Position numbers and translations under genes: made by a program. DNA of 7,193 bases, from contig DAHXNM010000099.1 of the NCBI GenBank assembly GCA_027365375.1, forward strand, positions 1 to 7,193. The letters are read 5' to 3'. The notes under the pieces are model-generated. The model worked only from the letters and a program-made list of their open reading frames with translations, did not search any database and was not told the DNA's origin. The first letter of the stretch is position 1; each line of letters starts with the position of its first letter. Positions 1 to 5,867 of the stretch are shown in pieces. Source of the DNA: Ferrimicrobium sp. (lineage in GTDB: Bacteria; Actinomycetota; Acidimicrobiia; Acidimicrobiales; Acidimicrobiaceae).

Positions 1-722
1 CGAAACTCGGCCAGCAGCTCATCCATTCCCCACCCAGGTTGCCCGGTTAGAACTAGACGGATATCTGGATAGAGAGGGGCCATCCTTTCAAAGGCACGAA
101 CCAAATAGACCAGTCCCTTGCGAGGCTCAAGGGTTGACATCGCGAGAATGTAAGGTCTCCCATCTAGCCGACGAGCTATTGGGGGTGGCGAGGGATTGGG
201 GACAAGCGGTGTGACTCCATGTGCGATCGCCACTACTCTTGACGGCTCTACACCGAAGTAATCGAGTACTTGCGATCGTACAAACTCCGATGGAGTATGA
301 ACGATCGCCCCAGCATCTATGGCACGGCGTACCAACGCTGGGAAACCAAGAACCTCAGGTCGACAAAGATGAGGATAGAGGAGCGGTGTTAAGTCATGGA
401 CAGTTACCACTGTTGCAGTGCCCTTCACAGGAGGAACGACAAAGTTCGTACCGTGCACCACATCGTACCCACGGAAGAGCCAACGAAGATCCGGTTGATA
501 CCACCGCTGCCATGAGGCCAGGAGCGGGCGCGCCGGGAGGGCCAGATTGAGATATTCAACTCCCACCGGCAGCACTCGATGCAGCTGAGCGTGCCCACGT
601 AGGGAGATCATGAAGCCAGCTGCGCGTACGTGTGCCGAAACCGACTCTGACATGCAGTAGGCAAACTCTCCGACACCACTGCGCTGTCCAACTATAGCTG
701 TTAGCTCAATTGCTACTCGGAC
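1..722 (-). CDS. GT4-type glycosyltransferase, N-terminal part (runs off left edge)
   Basis: This reads on the minus strand as about 240 codons and is cut by the window edge. It begins with a strand-loop typical of GT-B enzymes (RVAIELTAIVGQRSGVGEF). It then has DVVHGTNFVVPP and VTVHDLTPLLYP in the N-terminal domain, TPSEFVRSQVLDYFG and VAIAHGVTPL at the domain linker, and PYILAMSTLEPRKGL followed by LVLTGQPGWG at the start of the C-terminal nucleotide-sugar-binding domain. The C-terminal E-x7-E motif of GT4 enzymes would lie outside the window. Family knowledge: such retaining, cytosolic glycosyltransferases move a sugar, often mannose, from a nucleotide donor to an envelope glycan or lipid acceptor. 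The sugar cannot be read from sequence. The start is problematic: the frame opens after a TAG at 728-726, and the codon placed six bases after a GGAGG is GTC (722-720). The first in-frame ATG is at 653-651 and would remove the first strand and glycine-rich loop. I chose 722 from homology-like features and the ribosome-binding site. The family call is confident; the start is not. Confidence 0.85.
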
Positions 723-728
723 GATCTA

Positions 729-733
729 CCTCC
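729..733 (-). promoter_or_regulatory. Ribosome-binding site of the GT4 gene
   Basis: On the minus strand GGAGG lies six bases before the GTC at 722-720 and three bases before an ATC at 725-723. It supports translation starting here rather than at the ATG 70 bases further on, although neither codon is a standard start. Confidence 0.6.
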
Positions 734-1028
734 ACGCTCTTACTAAAGCGGCTATGCATCTGTAGCCCATAGGACTCGCCTGCGCTACCTATCCATACCG
801 AACAACAACGCTAGCGGAGATTACCTAGGGTCGATTCACTGTGGCCTCGTCTCCGCGTCGAATCTGTGCGATGTCTAGGCATTAACGAATCAAGGTTCGC
901 GTGCAAGGTTATACCCATTGAGCCTGACCCCCAGCTCCGTTGTCGCCAGGCCGAAGGGTACCCTGCATCCTCGGCTCAAGTTGAGAGCGGTCCCAGATCG
1001 TCTCCTGGAACGCCGTATGGTTGGTGGT

Positions 1029-1056
1029 TTGAAGCCTCTGCGATCTCAGGCATAAT
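1029..1056 (+). promoter_or_regulatory. Weak candidate promoter for cofDE
   Basis: TTGAAG at 1029-1034 and CATAAT at 1051-1056 are separated by 16 bases, matching a housekeeping sigma promoter at 4/6 and 5/6 positions. Transcription would begin near 1063 and give a leader of roughly 115 bases before cofD. This is based only on visual matching and could be chance. Confidence 0.25.
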
Positions 1057-1161
1057 CAGAACTGCTGGCGCCCAGGGTCCCGCCAACCGTTCGCATAGAC
1101 GCCTGGATAGACTGGAGTCAGAGATCAGAACGCCGAGCTCGTTAAGCGCTGTGGAGTTTAC

Positions 1162-1168
1162 AAGGAGG
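1162..1168 (+). promoter_or_regulatory. Ribosome-binding site that fixes the cofD start
   Basis: AAGGAGG ends nine bases before the GTG at 1178. This is the only strong Shine-Dalgarno sequence next to the point where CofD homology begins. It therefore decides for GTG 1178 over the far-upstream GTG at 866. Confidence 0.8.
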
Positions 1169-1177
1169 CCAAAGGGT

Positions 1178-2134
1178 GTGATTGCGGTACTCGCGGGTGG
1201 GGTTGGAGCGGCCAAATTTCTTAGAGGTCTAACTAACGCCGGACTTGAAGAGGAGGTCGTTGCTATCGTCAACACTGGCGACGACTGGATACAGTATGGG
1301 CTCAAGATCTGCCCCGACCTTGATACGATCACTTACACGCTTGCCGATCTCGTGAATCCAAAGACAGGTTGGGGTGTACGTGACGAGACCTATAGCTCAC
1401 GCGAGACTCTCCTGAGCCTAGGAGATGACCCATGGTTCACTCTTGGCGATCGTGATATCGGGCTGCATATGTATCGCACCAAACTTCTCCACGACGGAGC
1501 AACCTTGACTCAGGTCACAGCCGAGATCTCTCAAAAGCTCAACCTCTCAGTCACGCTGCTGCCGATGACTAACGACGAGGTAGCTACCAAGGTACTTGTT
1601 CAACTCCCCTCTGCAAATAGCGGAGATGACCAGCTGGTTGAACTCGATTTTCAAGAGTACTTCGTACGCTATAGCCACGAGCCAAGGGTTATAAGGGTCC
1701 GCTACCAAGGGATCGAAGCCGCGCGACCCACGGACGAGGTGGAACAAGCACTCCTGAACGCTCGACGCATCGTAATCGCCCCGTCCAATCCCATACTCTC
1801 AATCGGACCCATCCTCGCCTTGAAGGGCGTCAGCGACCATCTTCGGCAACGAGCCGCCAGCGGAGACGTAGTCGCTATCTCACCAATCATCGCAGGAGAA
1901 GCCGTGAAAGGGCCGCTAGCCCAGATATTGGATTCACTCATGACTCAGCACGATGCCCGGATCGTTGCGCAGCTATATCGTGAGGTGACCAGTCAGTTTG
2001 TCATAGATACCGCGGATGTCTCTCTGGTAGACTCGATCAATGACATAGGCCTCACCGCTCGAACAACACAGACTCTTATGACCGACCTCGATTCGGCCGT
2101 CAAACTTGCCCGTTTCACGGTGGCTATCCCATGA
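1178..2134 (+). CDS. cofD: CofD/FbiA, 2-phospho-L-lactate (or PEP) transferase of F420 synthesis
   Basis: The enzyme transfers a lactyl- or enolpyruvyl-phospho group from its guanosine-diphosphate-activated form to the deazaflavin FO, giving F420-0 or dehydro-F420-0 in the cytosol. In actinobacteria the homologue is FbiA and the activated substrate is thought to derive from phosphoenolpyruvate. From GTG 1178 the product is 318 residues, normal for the family (about 310-330). Visible motifs are the N-terminal GGVGAAKF (7-14), NTGDD (32-36), CPDLDT (45-50), WFTLGDRDIGLH (86-97), LLPMTNDEV (127-135), APSNPILSIGPIL (191-203) and ISPIIAGEAVKGP (224-236). These match the metal, FO and GDP sites of CofD enzymes. 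The start is supported by AAGGAGG nine bases upstream and by the glycine-rich loop beginning at residue 7. Its TGA overlaps the cofE ATG in ATGA, so the two are translationally coupled. No truncation or missing motif is seen. Confidence 0.95.
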   Translation: MIAVLAGGVGAAKFLRGLTNAGLEEEVVAIVNTGDDWIQYGLKICPDLDTITYTLADLVNPKTGWGVRDETYSSRETLLSLGDDPWFTLGDRDIGLHMYRTKLLHDGATLTQVTAEISQKLNLSVTLLPMTNDEVATKVLVQLPSANSGDDQLVELDFQEYFVRYSHEPRVIRVRYQGIEAARPTDEVEQALLNARRIVIAPSNPILSIGPILALKGVSDHLRQRAASGDVVAISPIIAGEAVKGPLAQILDSLMTQHDARIVAQLYREVTSQFVIDTADVSLVDSINDIGLTARTTQTLMTDLDSAVKLARFTVAIP

Positions 2135-2835
2135 ACCGCGCCGGGCTGCAGCTGTTCACCAGCCAACTCGAAGAGGATGTCGAGGTGGGGGCGAACCTGG
2201 CCGATCTTATCCTGGATCACTTCGACCTTGTAGATGACGATATTATGGTGGTTACCCAGAAGGTTGTATCCAAGGCCGAAGGGCAAGTCATAGAAGTTGC
2301 CGACGATGATCAGGAGAGCGTCGATGCGCTCGTACGCTCCGAAAGCCGTCGCATTCTCCGTCGGAGGGGTACGCTCGCCATCACCGAAACTCACCACGGC
2401 TTCATCTGTGCGAATGCAGGCATCGATCGATCGAATACCAACACCGGAACCGTCACCCTTCTCCCTAAAGATCCGGATCGGAGCGCCCGCCGCCTCTTGC
2501 ACCAGCTACAACACCGCTCCGGCGTTCGGCTCGCTGTGCTGATCACGGATACATTTGGGCGCACATGGCGATCAGGCGTGACCGACGTTGCCATTGGGGT
2601 CGCAGGGTTAACCCCGATCACCGACCTACGAGGAACGCGGGATCATAACGGTGCTCTCCTCCAGGCAACCGAGGTGTGCATCGCTGACGAAATAGCGGCC
2701 GCAGCTGACCTGATTAAGCGAAAAGACGGCCGTACACCATTCGTCCTTGTACGAGGGATAGATGCATCCCATTTTGGACTCGGAGACATCGGTACCGACG
2801 TCGTCCGTGGCTACGGGTTCGACCTCTTCCGTTAA
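2131..2835 (+). CDS. cofE: CofE, coenzyme F420-0:L-glutamate ligase (stand-alone, no reductase domain)
   Basis: CofE uses GTP and divalent metal to add L-glutamate residues, including gamma-linked ones, to F420-0, completing the poly-glutamate tail of coenzyme F420. The product is 234 residues. Family motifs are VTQKVVSKAEG (41-51), HHGFICANAGIDRSN (88-102) and DTFGRTWRSGVTDVAIGVAG (140-159), followed by the conserved R-G-x-x-D stretch and an AADLIKRKDGRTPFVLVRG segment near the end. The length corresponds to archaeal-type CofE, or to only the N-terminal half of mycobacterial FbiB (about 450 residues), which carries an FMN reductase domain after the ligase. The frame ends in a clean TAA with no trace of that domain downstream. 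It starts at an ATG within the cofD stop (ATGA) and has only a weak ribosome-binding site of its own, which indicates coupled translation in a cofDE operon. Its TAA overlaps the convergent epimerase stop. Function is secure; the number of glutamates added is unknown. Confidence 0.95.
   Translation: MNRAGLQLFTSQLEEDVEVGANLADLILDHFDLVDDDIMVVTQKVVSKAEGQVIEVADDDQESVDALVRSESRRILRRRGTLAITETHHGFICANAGIDRSNTNTGTVTLLPKDPDRSARRLLHQLQHRSGVRLAVLITDTFGRTWRSGVTDVAIGVAGLTPITDLRGTRDHNGALLQATEVCIADEIAAAADLIKRKDGRTPFVLVRGIDASHFGLGDIGTDVVRGYGFDLFR
2832..2835. other. Shared TTAA: overlapping stop codons of convergent cofE and epimerase
   Basis: Within the palindrome GTTAAC, cofE uses TAA at 2833-2835 and the opposite-strand epimerase uses TAA at 2834-2832. 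No noncoding base remains between the genes, so any terminator for one transcript must lie inside the coding sequence of the other. Confidence 0.95.
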
Positions 2836-3803
2836 CGAGCTATGGTGTCACTCCACATGGCTCCGTACCACTGCAAAACCTGCTGAAGACCCCGCTCAAG
2901 TGTGGTGCTAGCATGCCACCTCAAATACCATCCTGCTCGCCTTGCATCAAGACTCGACCGCAGAATCTCCCCGGCGACTGCCTCTTGGTGGTCCGGTTGA
3001 ATATAATCACGGCCTGCGATCCGATACATCTCCTTGTGCAGGGTATCGATCGAGGTCTCGACACCAGTGGCGATGTTGAGTACTAGCCCTCCACCTTGAT
3101 CGAGCGATCTGTAGAACGCATCGACGACATCCTCTACATAGACAAGATCTCGAGTCTGACTGCCATCTCCAAGAATGGTAGCCTGTTGACCAGCTGCGAT
3201 TGCCTGCGCAAACTTGGCTACCACACCTCCCTCGCCGAGTATGCCTTGCCTCGGCCCATAGACGTTGGCCATAACTAGAGCGGTGTACTCCAGGTCGAAG
3301 TTAGTCCTGTAGAGGCGCAAATAATCCAGCACTACATCTTTGGAGAGACCATAAAATGAATCTGGCAGGTGGGCCACGTCTTCACGAATCGGTAGCTCGG
3401 ATGCCGGCACCGCACCGTACACACCCGCACTGGTAGCAAAGATCACCTTCGCGACACCTGAATGCCTCGCGGCCTCCAGCACCCGAAGAGAGCCAACAAC
3501 ATTAGCTGATGCGTCTCCGAGCGGGTCGATCATAGATTCCCGTACATTTACCTTGGCAGCAAGGTGAATCACCGCCAGAGGTTTACGGCGAGTCATCAAA
3601 GCTAAAAGATCACCATCAACGATATCAAGCTTGTGAAAGTGCAGTCCCCGATTGCCTTTGCCCCTGGCAACTCGTAGATTTGCTAGCGAACCAGTAGAAA
3701 GATTATCGACAACATCTACCTCGTAGCCGGCATCTATGAATCTTTCAACCAGGTGAGAACCTATAAAACCGGCCCCTCCGGTCACCAGAATCGGAGGCGT
3801 CAT
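2832..3803 (-). CDS. NAD-dependent sugar-nucleotide epimerase/dehydratase (extended SDR, GalE-like)
   Basis: This 323-residue cytosolic enzyme belongs to the extended short-chain dehydrogenase/reductase family that epimerises or dehydrates nucleotide sugars. The Rossmann NAD motif GGAGFIGSH is at 9-17 and the NAD-adenosine acidic segment VVDNLSTG at 31-38. HLAAK follows at 80-84. The catalytic triad is S/T-Y-K: TSAGVYG (124-130) and YGLSK (Y151, K155). ANVYGPRQ (179-186) and LGDGSQTRDLVYVEDV (211-226) complete a typical UDP-glucose 4-epimerase-like scaffold. The substrate cannot be assigned from these motifs; UDP-glucose, UDP-N-acetylglucosamine, UDP-glucuronate or GDP/dTDP sugars are all possible. 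Its ATG follows the upstream nucleotidyltransferase TAG without a gap (TAGATG), and no good ribosome-binding site precedes it, so translation is probably coupled to that gene. This pairing suggests it acts on the sugar pool of the same pathway. It is convergent with cofE and shares stop-codon bases with it. Confidence 0.88.
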   Translation of the reverse strand: MTPPILVTGGAGFIGSHLVERFIDAGYEVDVVDNLSTGSLANLRVARGKGNRGLHFHKLDIVDGDLLALMTRRKPLAVIHLAAKVNVRESMIDPLGDASANVVGSLRVLEAARHSGVAKVIFATSAGVYGAVPASELPIREDVAHLPDSFYGLSKDVVLDYLRLYRTNFDLEYTALVMANVYGPRQGILGEGGVVAKFAQAIAAGQQATILGDGSQTRDLVYVEDVVDAFYRSLDQGGGLVLNIATGVETSIDTLHKEMYRIAGRDYIQPDHQEAVAGEILRSSLDARRAGWYLRWHASTTLERGLQQVLQWYGAMWSDTIAR

Positions 3804-4859
3804 CTATGGATGTCCAACCCCAACTAGCGAATCCCCGGGGTGTAGTTCTGTGCTTTCCGCAACTATAGCCAAGTCGTCAAGGTGAACATCCTCCGGTACC
3901 ACCGTCCGTGCGCCGACGATTGACCCACGAACCACCGAGCCCGGACCCACCCTAGCTCCCTCGAGAACGATTGAGTCAACAATCGTAGCCCCATCAGAGA
4001 TCTCGACTCCGTCCTCAATCACCGATCCAATGACCCGCGACACGGAACTCAGCTCAACCGCGGTACCGATGTAGCAGTGACCGTTAGAGTCGTCGTCAGG
4101 TTGATTAGGAGCCGGGTACCAGGCGCGAGGTGGGACGAGTTCGCCCAATCGTGCACCAAAGAGAATGTCGCGAATGGCCCGGTAATAATTCTTAGGGGTG
4201 CCTGCATCCAGCCAGTAACACTCGTAGGCCCTTGCAAAGAGACTCCCCTGTTCTACAAGGTGTGGGAACAGCTCTCGCTCGATCGACATCCTTCCACCTT
4301 GGGGGATCAGTTCCAAGGCACTGGGTTCAAGGATGTAGATCCCCGCGTTGATATCGTGGGACGGAGCAGACTCGATCGGTGGCTTCTCAACGAACCGCAG
4401 CGCACGTCCTCTATCATCCTTGACCACTACCCCGAACTGACTAGGATCCTCGACCTTAACTAATCCAATGGTGGCTTGGCTACGACGATCCAGATGGAAA
4501 TCCATCAGATCCTTGACATCGAGATCAGTCAGGATATCGCCATTTACCACCAAAAACGTCTCATTGATACCGGCACTCTCTGCTGCGAAGCGTATTGCAC
4601 CTGCCGTATCTAGGGGCTCCTCTTCAATCGCGTAGGTAAGACGTACCCCAGCCGCCTCTCCGTCCGGGTAGGCCAATCGGAAGGCATCCGGCTGATACCC
4701 GAGCGACAGAACAACCTCATCAACGCCAAACCCACTCAACCGACGCAGAACTCGCTCGAGCATCGGGAAACCTATAACCCGAAGCATCTGCTTTGGAGTG
4801 TGGAACGTCAGTGGCCGAAGGCGAGTGCCCTCCCCTCCGACGAGAACGACTGCTCGCAT
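3804..4859 (-). CDS. manB: Sugar-1-phosphate nucleotidyltransferase, ManB/mannose-1-phosphate guanylyltransferase-like
   Basis: The enzyme probably condenses a sugar 1-phosphate with an NTP to make a nucleotide sugar, most likely GDP-mannose given its resemblance and locus similarity to mycobacterial ManB (Rv3264c). A UDP- or dTDP-glucose pyrophosphorylase role cannot be excluded. Of 351 residues, about 1-235 form the nucleotidyltransferase domain: GGEGTRLRPLT (8-18), PKQML (22-26, where the family more often has PKPML), EEPLDTAGAI (80-89), NGDILTDLDV (106-115) with the metal-binding aspartate, FVEKP (156-160), NAGIYILEP (171-179) and WLDAGTP (216-222). Residues from about 262 to 320 are hexapeptide repeats (IGTAVEL, VIEDGVEISDGATIVDS, VLEGARVGPGSVV), a left-handed beta-helix that usually mediates oligomerisation or allostery. 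An AGGAGG lies just before its ATG and eleven bases separate it from the upstream membrane-protein gene. It runs directly into the epimerase gene. Confidence 0.88.
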   Translation of the reverse strand: MRAVVLVGGEGTRLRPLTFHTPKQMLRVIGFPMLERVLRRLSGFGVDEVVLSLGYQPDAFRLAYPDGEAAGVRLTYAIEEEPLDTAGAIRFAAESAGINETFLVVNGDILTDLDVKDLMDFHLDRRSQATIGLVKVEDPSQFGVVVKDDRGRALRFVEKPPIESAPSHDINAGIYILEPSALELIPQGGRMSIERELFPHLVEQGSLFARAYECYWLDAGTPKNYYRAIRDILFGARLGELVPPRAWYPAPNQPDDDSNGHCYIGTAVELSSVSRVIGSVIEDGVEISDGATIVDSIVLEGARVGPGSVVRGSIVGARTVVPEDVHLDDLAIVAESTELHPGDSLVGVGHP

Positions 4860-4863
4860 CTCC

Positions 4864-4869
4864 CCTCCT
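4864..4869 (-). promoter_or_regulatory. Ribosome-binding site of manB
   Basis: AGGAGG on the minus strand lies four bases before the manB ATG, inside the eleven-base gap after the membrane-protein stop codon. It confirms the start used and indicates the two genes are on one transcript. Confidence 0.75.
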
Positions 4870-4870
4870 A

Positions 4871-5596
4871 CTACTTGGTACTACTCTTTGACTTCGCGGT
4901 GCCAGTCGACTTCGCGGTGCCAGTTGACTTCGCGGTGCCAGTTGACGTACTCGTCGAGCCAACAGTGGCAAGATTTGCCGCCGTCGGAGGCTGAGTTGGT
5001 GTCACACCCTTAGCCAAGACACCCACAGTCACGATCTGGTCATTTTCTAGCCGAACCTGAGAAGGGTTCACATAAACCGTCGGCTTCGTTGCCAAAAGAG
5101 AAGACCAGACGTAGATGCCAAACTTAGCTGGCTTACCGTTGCAGCCTGCTGAGGCGAGCACAGCCTTACCGCCTGGAACGGTGAACCCATTCTTAGTGAT
5201 GGTCAACCCGGTTATACCCTTTGGAACCAACGCGAGTGTAGCGTTCGCCCCTTCTTCAGACTTTGACTTTGGTGCTACCGCTAGGACACCATTACCCAAC
5301 GAGGTTACGCCACTCTTGACCACCGATGTCTTCGCGAGTACCGGCAAGTACTTACCACATGCATCAAAGCCGATGGCTGTGTGCCATGTCGTACCAATAA
5401 CAGGCTGATCCGCCGCGGTCGTCGCCGACGTCGGATGATCAATCTCGTACTTCGAGTAACCGACAACTGCCACCCCGGCAACAACTATGATCGCCAACGC
5501 AGAATAAAACCCTAAAGGAATCTGCCGTCGAACCTTTGCTCCACGACCCGATGCCTGTGCCCTTGCGACTCTACGAGCGCTCTCTTTGCTTGCCAT
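4871..5596 (-). CDS. Single-pass membrane protein with exported domain, function unknown
   Basis: I do not recognise a named family. The 241 residues comprise a basic N-terminus (1-26, many Arg/Lys), one hydrophobic segment at about 28-46 (GFYSALAIIVVAGVAVVGY), an exported domain of about 150 residues, and a Thr/Ser/Lys-rich tail with three STGTAK repeats (218-235). The positive charge before the segment predicts cytoplasmic N-terminus and outside C-terminus, with no lipobox. The outer domain has two cysteines only, C80 (FDACGKYLP) and C152 (SAGCNGKP), which could form a disulfide, and ends in a proline-threonine linker. From memory it resembles small actinobacterial proteins with WHxAxGxxxCxxxLP and a histidine-rich IHTHGDG-type motif; the matching region here (VTSLGNGVLAVAP, 98-110) has no histidines. 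It lies eleven bases upstream of manB in the same direction, suggesting an envelope-related job. No clear ribosome-binding site precedes the ATG, and an in-frame TAA three codons upstream excludes a longer start. Confidence 0.8.
   Translation of the reverse strand: MASKESARRVARAQASGRGAKVRRQIPLGFYSALAIIVVAGVAVVGYSKYEIDHPTSATTAADQPVIGTTWHTAIGFDACGKYLPVLAKTSVVKSGVTSLGNGVLAVAPKSKSEEGANATLALVPKGITGLTITKNGFTVPGGKAVLASAGCNGKPAKFGIYVWSSLLATKPTVYVNPSQVRLENDQIVTVGVLAKGVTPTQPPTAANLATVGSTSTSTGTAKSTGTAKSTGTAKSKSSTK
4890..4943 (-). repeat. Three tandem 18-bp repeats coding for the STGTAK tail
   Basis: Units at 4890-4907, 4908-4925 and 4926-4943 are identical except for their last plus-strand base (C, T, T). 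Each encodes STGTAK in frame near the C-terminus of the membrane protein. Such near-perfect identity indicates recent slippage or recombination, and copy number may vary between strains. Confidence 0.95.
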
Positions 5597-5867
5597 AACA
5601 GGTTAAGGCTACCGTCTTTTTGAGCTCGCCATGGCGGATGGTCACGACTTCCCTGGTTCAATCGTAGTGTCGATGCACAGCAGGACTTAATCGCTCCGCC
5701 TTGCAGGGGTTTGCACTCTAGAGACTTGAGGATAGTTCCACCGTACCGGAGAGTTGAGGCAGGAGTCATCTCCTATACAGATCGTAGCTGCACTCCAACC
5801 CTGACGGCAAGCCGCTCCAACCCTGACGATGAACTCAGCGCATGCCGCCTCTGTTGCTATCCGTATG
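5597..5867. other. 271-bp gap between the GT2 gene and the membrane-protein gene
   Basis: The flanking genes are both on the minus strand, so this gap could carry a terminator for rmlD-wbbL and a promoter for the membrane protein-manB-epimerase group. It holds the doubled 14-mer at 5793-5828 and a small perfect hairpin at 5761-5774 (AGGAG and CTCCT arms, four-base loop), which lacks a following T-run and is too short for a convincing terminator. On the minus strand a TATAGG follows the 14-mer copy at 5793-5806, but its spacing to the nearest TTGGAG is only 15 bases, so I do not call a promoter. No gene or tRNA is visible. Confidence 0.5.
5793..5828. repeat. Direct repeat of a 14-mer, possible operator
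   Basis: CTCCAACCCTGACG occurs at 5793-5806 and 5815-5828, with starts 22 bases apart (about two helical turns). It lies upstream of the membrane-protein gene and just after the GT2 stop. Helically phased direct repeats are a common layout for regulator binding, but there is no other evidence here. The same 14-mer occurs on the opposite strand inside the GT2 gene at 6458-6471. Confidence 0.5.

Larger units (their letters stand above)
723..1177. other. Divergent intergenic region between the GT4 gene and cofD
   Basis: About 450 bases separate the two divergently transcribed genes and should hold promoters for both. The cofD frame stays open back to a GTG at 866, but the conceptual peptide there has no recognisable domain and precedes the normal CofD N-terminus, so I treat it as noncoding. 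A perfect 10-base palindrome, AGGGTACCCT, sits at 955-964, flanked by short complementary arms (CCGA at 951-954, TCGG at 971-974). I see no tRNA, small RNA, convincing riboswitch or terminator here. No good promoter for the leftward gene was found by eye. Confidence 0.5.

Noticed and set aside
221..550. Plus-strand open frame opposite the GT4 gene
   Set aside because: The opposite strand carries a continuous frame with clear glycosyltransferase motifs over the same bases; this peptide has none and is a shadow.
976..1332. Minus-strand open frame spanning the cofD start
   Set aside because: It overlaps the conserved CofD N-terminus and has no recognisable domain or ribosome-binding site.
4077..4463. 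Plus-strand open frame of 128 codons inside manB
   Set aside because: It is antisense to the well-supported nucleotidyltransferase and shows no motifs.
5653..5664. GGTTCAATC-like string suggesting a tRNA T-arm
   Set aside because: The flanking bases do not pair to form a T-stem and no acceptor or anticodon arm can be built around it.
5512..5769. Minus-strand open frame of 85 codons beginning at an AGGAGATG sequence
   Set aside because: It overlaps the start of the membrane-protein gene in another frame, the AGGAG touches the ATG with no spacing, and the peptide has no features.
5761..5774. Small perfect hairpin (5-bp arms, 4-base loop) as terminator after the GT2 gene
   Set aside because: The stem is too short, there is no T-run on the minus strand after it, and it lies about 95 bases past the stop.
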